A stretch of DNA of 64,000 nucleotides. Origin: Mariniflexile fucanivorans (lineage in GTDB: Bacteria; Bacteroidota; Bacteroidia; Flavobacteriales; Flavobacteriaceae). The notes under the pieces are model-generated. The model did not search any database, was not told the DNA's origin, and worked only from the letters and a program-made list of their open reading frames with translations. The stretch's first letter is position 1. The number at the start of each line of letters is the position of its first letter. Shown here in pieces: positions 63,040 through 64,000 of the stretch. Location: the NCBI RefSeq assembly GCF_004341235.1, contig NZ_SLUP01000008.1, positions 62,001-126,000 on the forward strand, written 5' to 3'. The position numbers and the translations under genes are program-made.

Positions 63040-63047
63040 TACTTTTG
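63040..63047 (+). promoter_or_regulatory. -7 box of pyrD
   Basis: TACTTTTG matches TAnnTTTG exactly, 14 bp upstream of the pyrD ATG. No convincing -33 TTG is present. Confidence 0.4.
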
Positions 63048-63061
63048 CATAAATAATACAG

Positions 63062-64000
63062 ATGTACAAACTATTACTTCGCCCGTTATTTTTCTTGTTC
63101 GACCCAGAAAAGATTCATCATTTTACATTTTCACTTATAAAAAACACCTCTAAAATCCCAGGTTTTGCAGCCATTTTTAGAAGTTTATACGTGGTAAAAG
63201 ACAAACATTTGGAACGCAACCTATTTGGAATTACGTTTAAAAATCCTATAGGTTTGGCGGCAGGATTTGATAAAAATGCGGTGTTATATAATGAATTGGC
63301 AAATTTCGGATTTGGTTTTATCGAAATTGGGACCGTTACTCCAAAAGCACAAGCTGGAAACCCAAAAAAGCGTTTGTTCCGTTTAAAGGCAGACCAAGGG
63401 ATTATTAACCGTATGGGTTTTAATAATGAAGGTTTAGAAGCTGCAATTACCCAATTAAAAAAGAATAAAGGGAAACTTATTATAGGTGGAAATATTGGTA
63501 AAAATACCACTACCAAACCAGAAGATTATACGAAAGATTACTTGGAGTGTTTCAATGCTTTGCATCCGTATGTTGATTATTTTGTTTTAAATGTAAGTTG
63601 CCCAAATGTTGGAAGCCATGCCAAACTAAACGACAAAGACTATTTAGAAGAGTTAATTGGTGCCGTACAAAAAGCAAACACTGCCTTCGAAAAACAAAAA
63701 CCAATTCTTTTAAAAATTGCGCCCGATTTAAATAACAATCAATTAGATGAAATTATAGAATTGGTCGCTACCACCAAATTAGATGGTGTCATCGCGAGTA
63801 ATACTTCTACCGATAGAGCGGGTTTAAAAGTTTCTAACGAGCAATTGGAAGTTATTGGAAACGGTGGTTTAAGTGGGCAACCCATTAAAGAAAAAAGCAC
63901 TCATGTTATTAAATATCTAGCAGATAAAAGTAACAAAGCATTCCCAATAATTGGAGTTGGTGGTATTCATTCTGCTGAAGATGCTTTGGAAAAAATTAAT
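63062..64000 (+). CDS. pyrD: Dihydroorotate dehydrogenase (quinone), 5' part
   Basis: 313 codons are present before the window ends; the C-terminal ~30 residues are missing. The start [20 protein letters not shown] is the membrane-associating helix of class 2 enzymes. [80 protein letters not shown] (catalytic Ser type) and [20 protein letters not shown] follow. It oxidises dihydroorotate with FMN and quinone in pyrimidine synthesis. Confidence 0.95.
   Translation, partial: MYKLLLRPLFFLFDPEKIHHFTFSLIKNTSKIPGFAAIFRSLYVVKDKHLERNLFGITFKNPIGLAAGFDKNAVLYNELANFGFGFIEIGTVTPKAQAGNPKKRLFRLKADQGIINRMGFNNEGLEAAITQLKKNKGKLIIGGNIGKNTTTKPEDYTKDYLECFNALHPYVDYFVLNVSCPNVGSHAKLNDKDYLEELIGAVQKANTAFEKQKPILLKIAPDLNNNQLDEIIELVATTKLDGVIASNTSTDRAGLKVSNEQLEVIGNGGLSGQPIKEKSTHVIKYLADKSNKAFPIIGVGGIHSAEDALEKIN

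Overview
The window looks like a chromosomal segment of a low-GC marine-type member of the Flavobacteriaceae (Bacteroidota). The support is indirect but consistent: very AT-rich coding DNA, promoters of the Bacteroidota type (TTG/TTTG about 20 nt upstream of TAnnTTTG), weak or absent Shine-Dalgarno sequences, a DUF3276 PUR-type protein, a PorV/PorQ-like outer-membrane protein of the type IX secretion group, and the gene order nusB - DUF1573 lipoprotein - yajC. No rRNA or tRNA gene was seen.

Layout. (1) 1-2640: the 3' end of cysC (APS kinase), a dense patch of short palindromic repeats with a GIY-YIG nuclease gene, an orphan Bacteroidota-specific protein and a small helix-turn-helix-like protein. 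(2) 2819-39650: a ~37 kb surface-polysaccharide locus, all on the + strand and mostly with ATGA-type overlaps. It starts with a Wzm/Wzt ABC exporter and continues with two sulfotransferases, a DegT aminotransferase plus PglD/NeuD-like acetyltransferase pair, 19 predicted glycosyltransferases, a pyruvyltransferase, a QueC-like PP-loop protein, a CMP-nonulosonate synthetase/HAD phosphatase fusion (neuA) and nonulosonate synthase (neuB), an FkbM methyltransferase, an exostosin-like GT47, a CysE-like acetyltransferase, a Wzy/WaaL-type polymerase or ligase, and ends with a WbaP/WcaJ-type initiating sugar-phosphate transferase. I infer an acidic, sulfated, sialic-acid-like, possibly pyruvylated O-antigen or capsule; the APS kinase just upstream would supply PAPS for the sulfotransferases. 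(3) 39661-64000: mostly housekeeping genes: DUF4105 and PorV-like envelope proteins, pssA, lptB, tatC, kdsD, recQ, a cyclophilin-FKBP fusion, a csaA-like gene, an MsbA-like exporter, nusB, yajC, proC, proB, nhaD, pepT and the start of pyrD.

The most unusual content is the repeat biology. Between neuA and neuB lies about 1.7 kb of tandem units (period 104 bp, or 93 bp when an 11-bp micro-duplication is missing). The units are built on an inverted-repeat element whose full version (24191-24563) carries a GIY-YIG nuclease gene that terminates inside its own right-end repeat. A second GIY-YIG gene (699-1013) sits beside another copy of the same inverted repeat. Separately, a four-helix-bundle (23S-IVP/S23-type) gene flanked by a different palindrome family has inserted between wzm and wzt. 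The two cases share one architecture: a single small ORF embedded in hairpin repeats, plus gene-less copies of the repeat, reminiscent of REP/RAYT systems but with different proteins. At least five palindrome families occur in the window.

Another region of interest is a ~240-nt leader behind a near-consensus promoter (57589-57620), upstream of a GNAT - small protein - proC - proB operon. It contains a 35-codon ORF whose stop codon lies in the loop of a hairpin.
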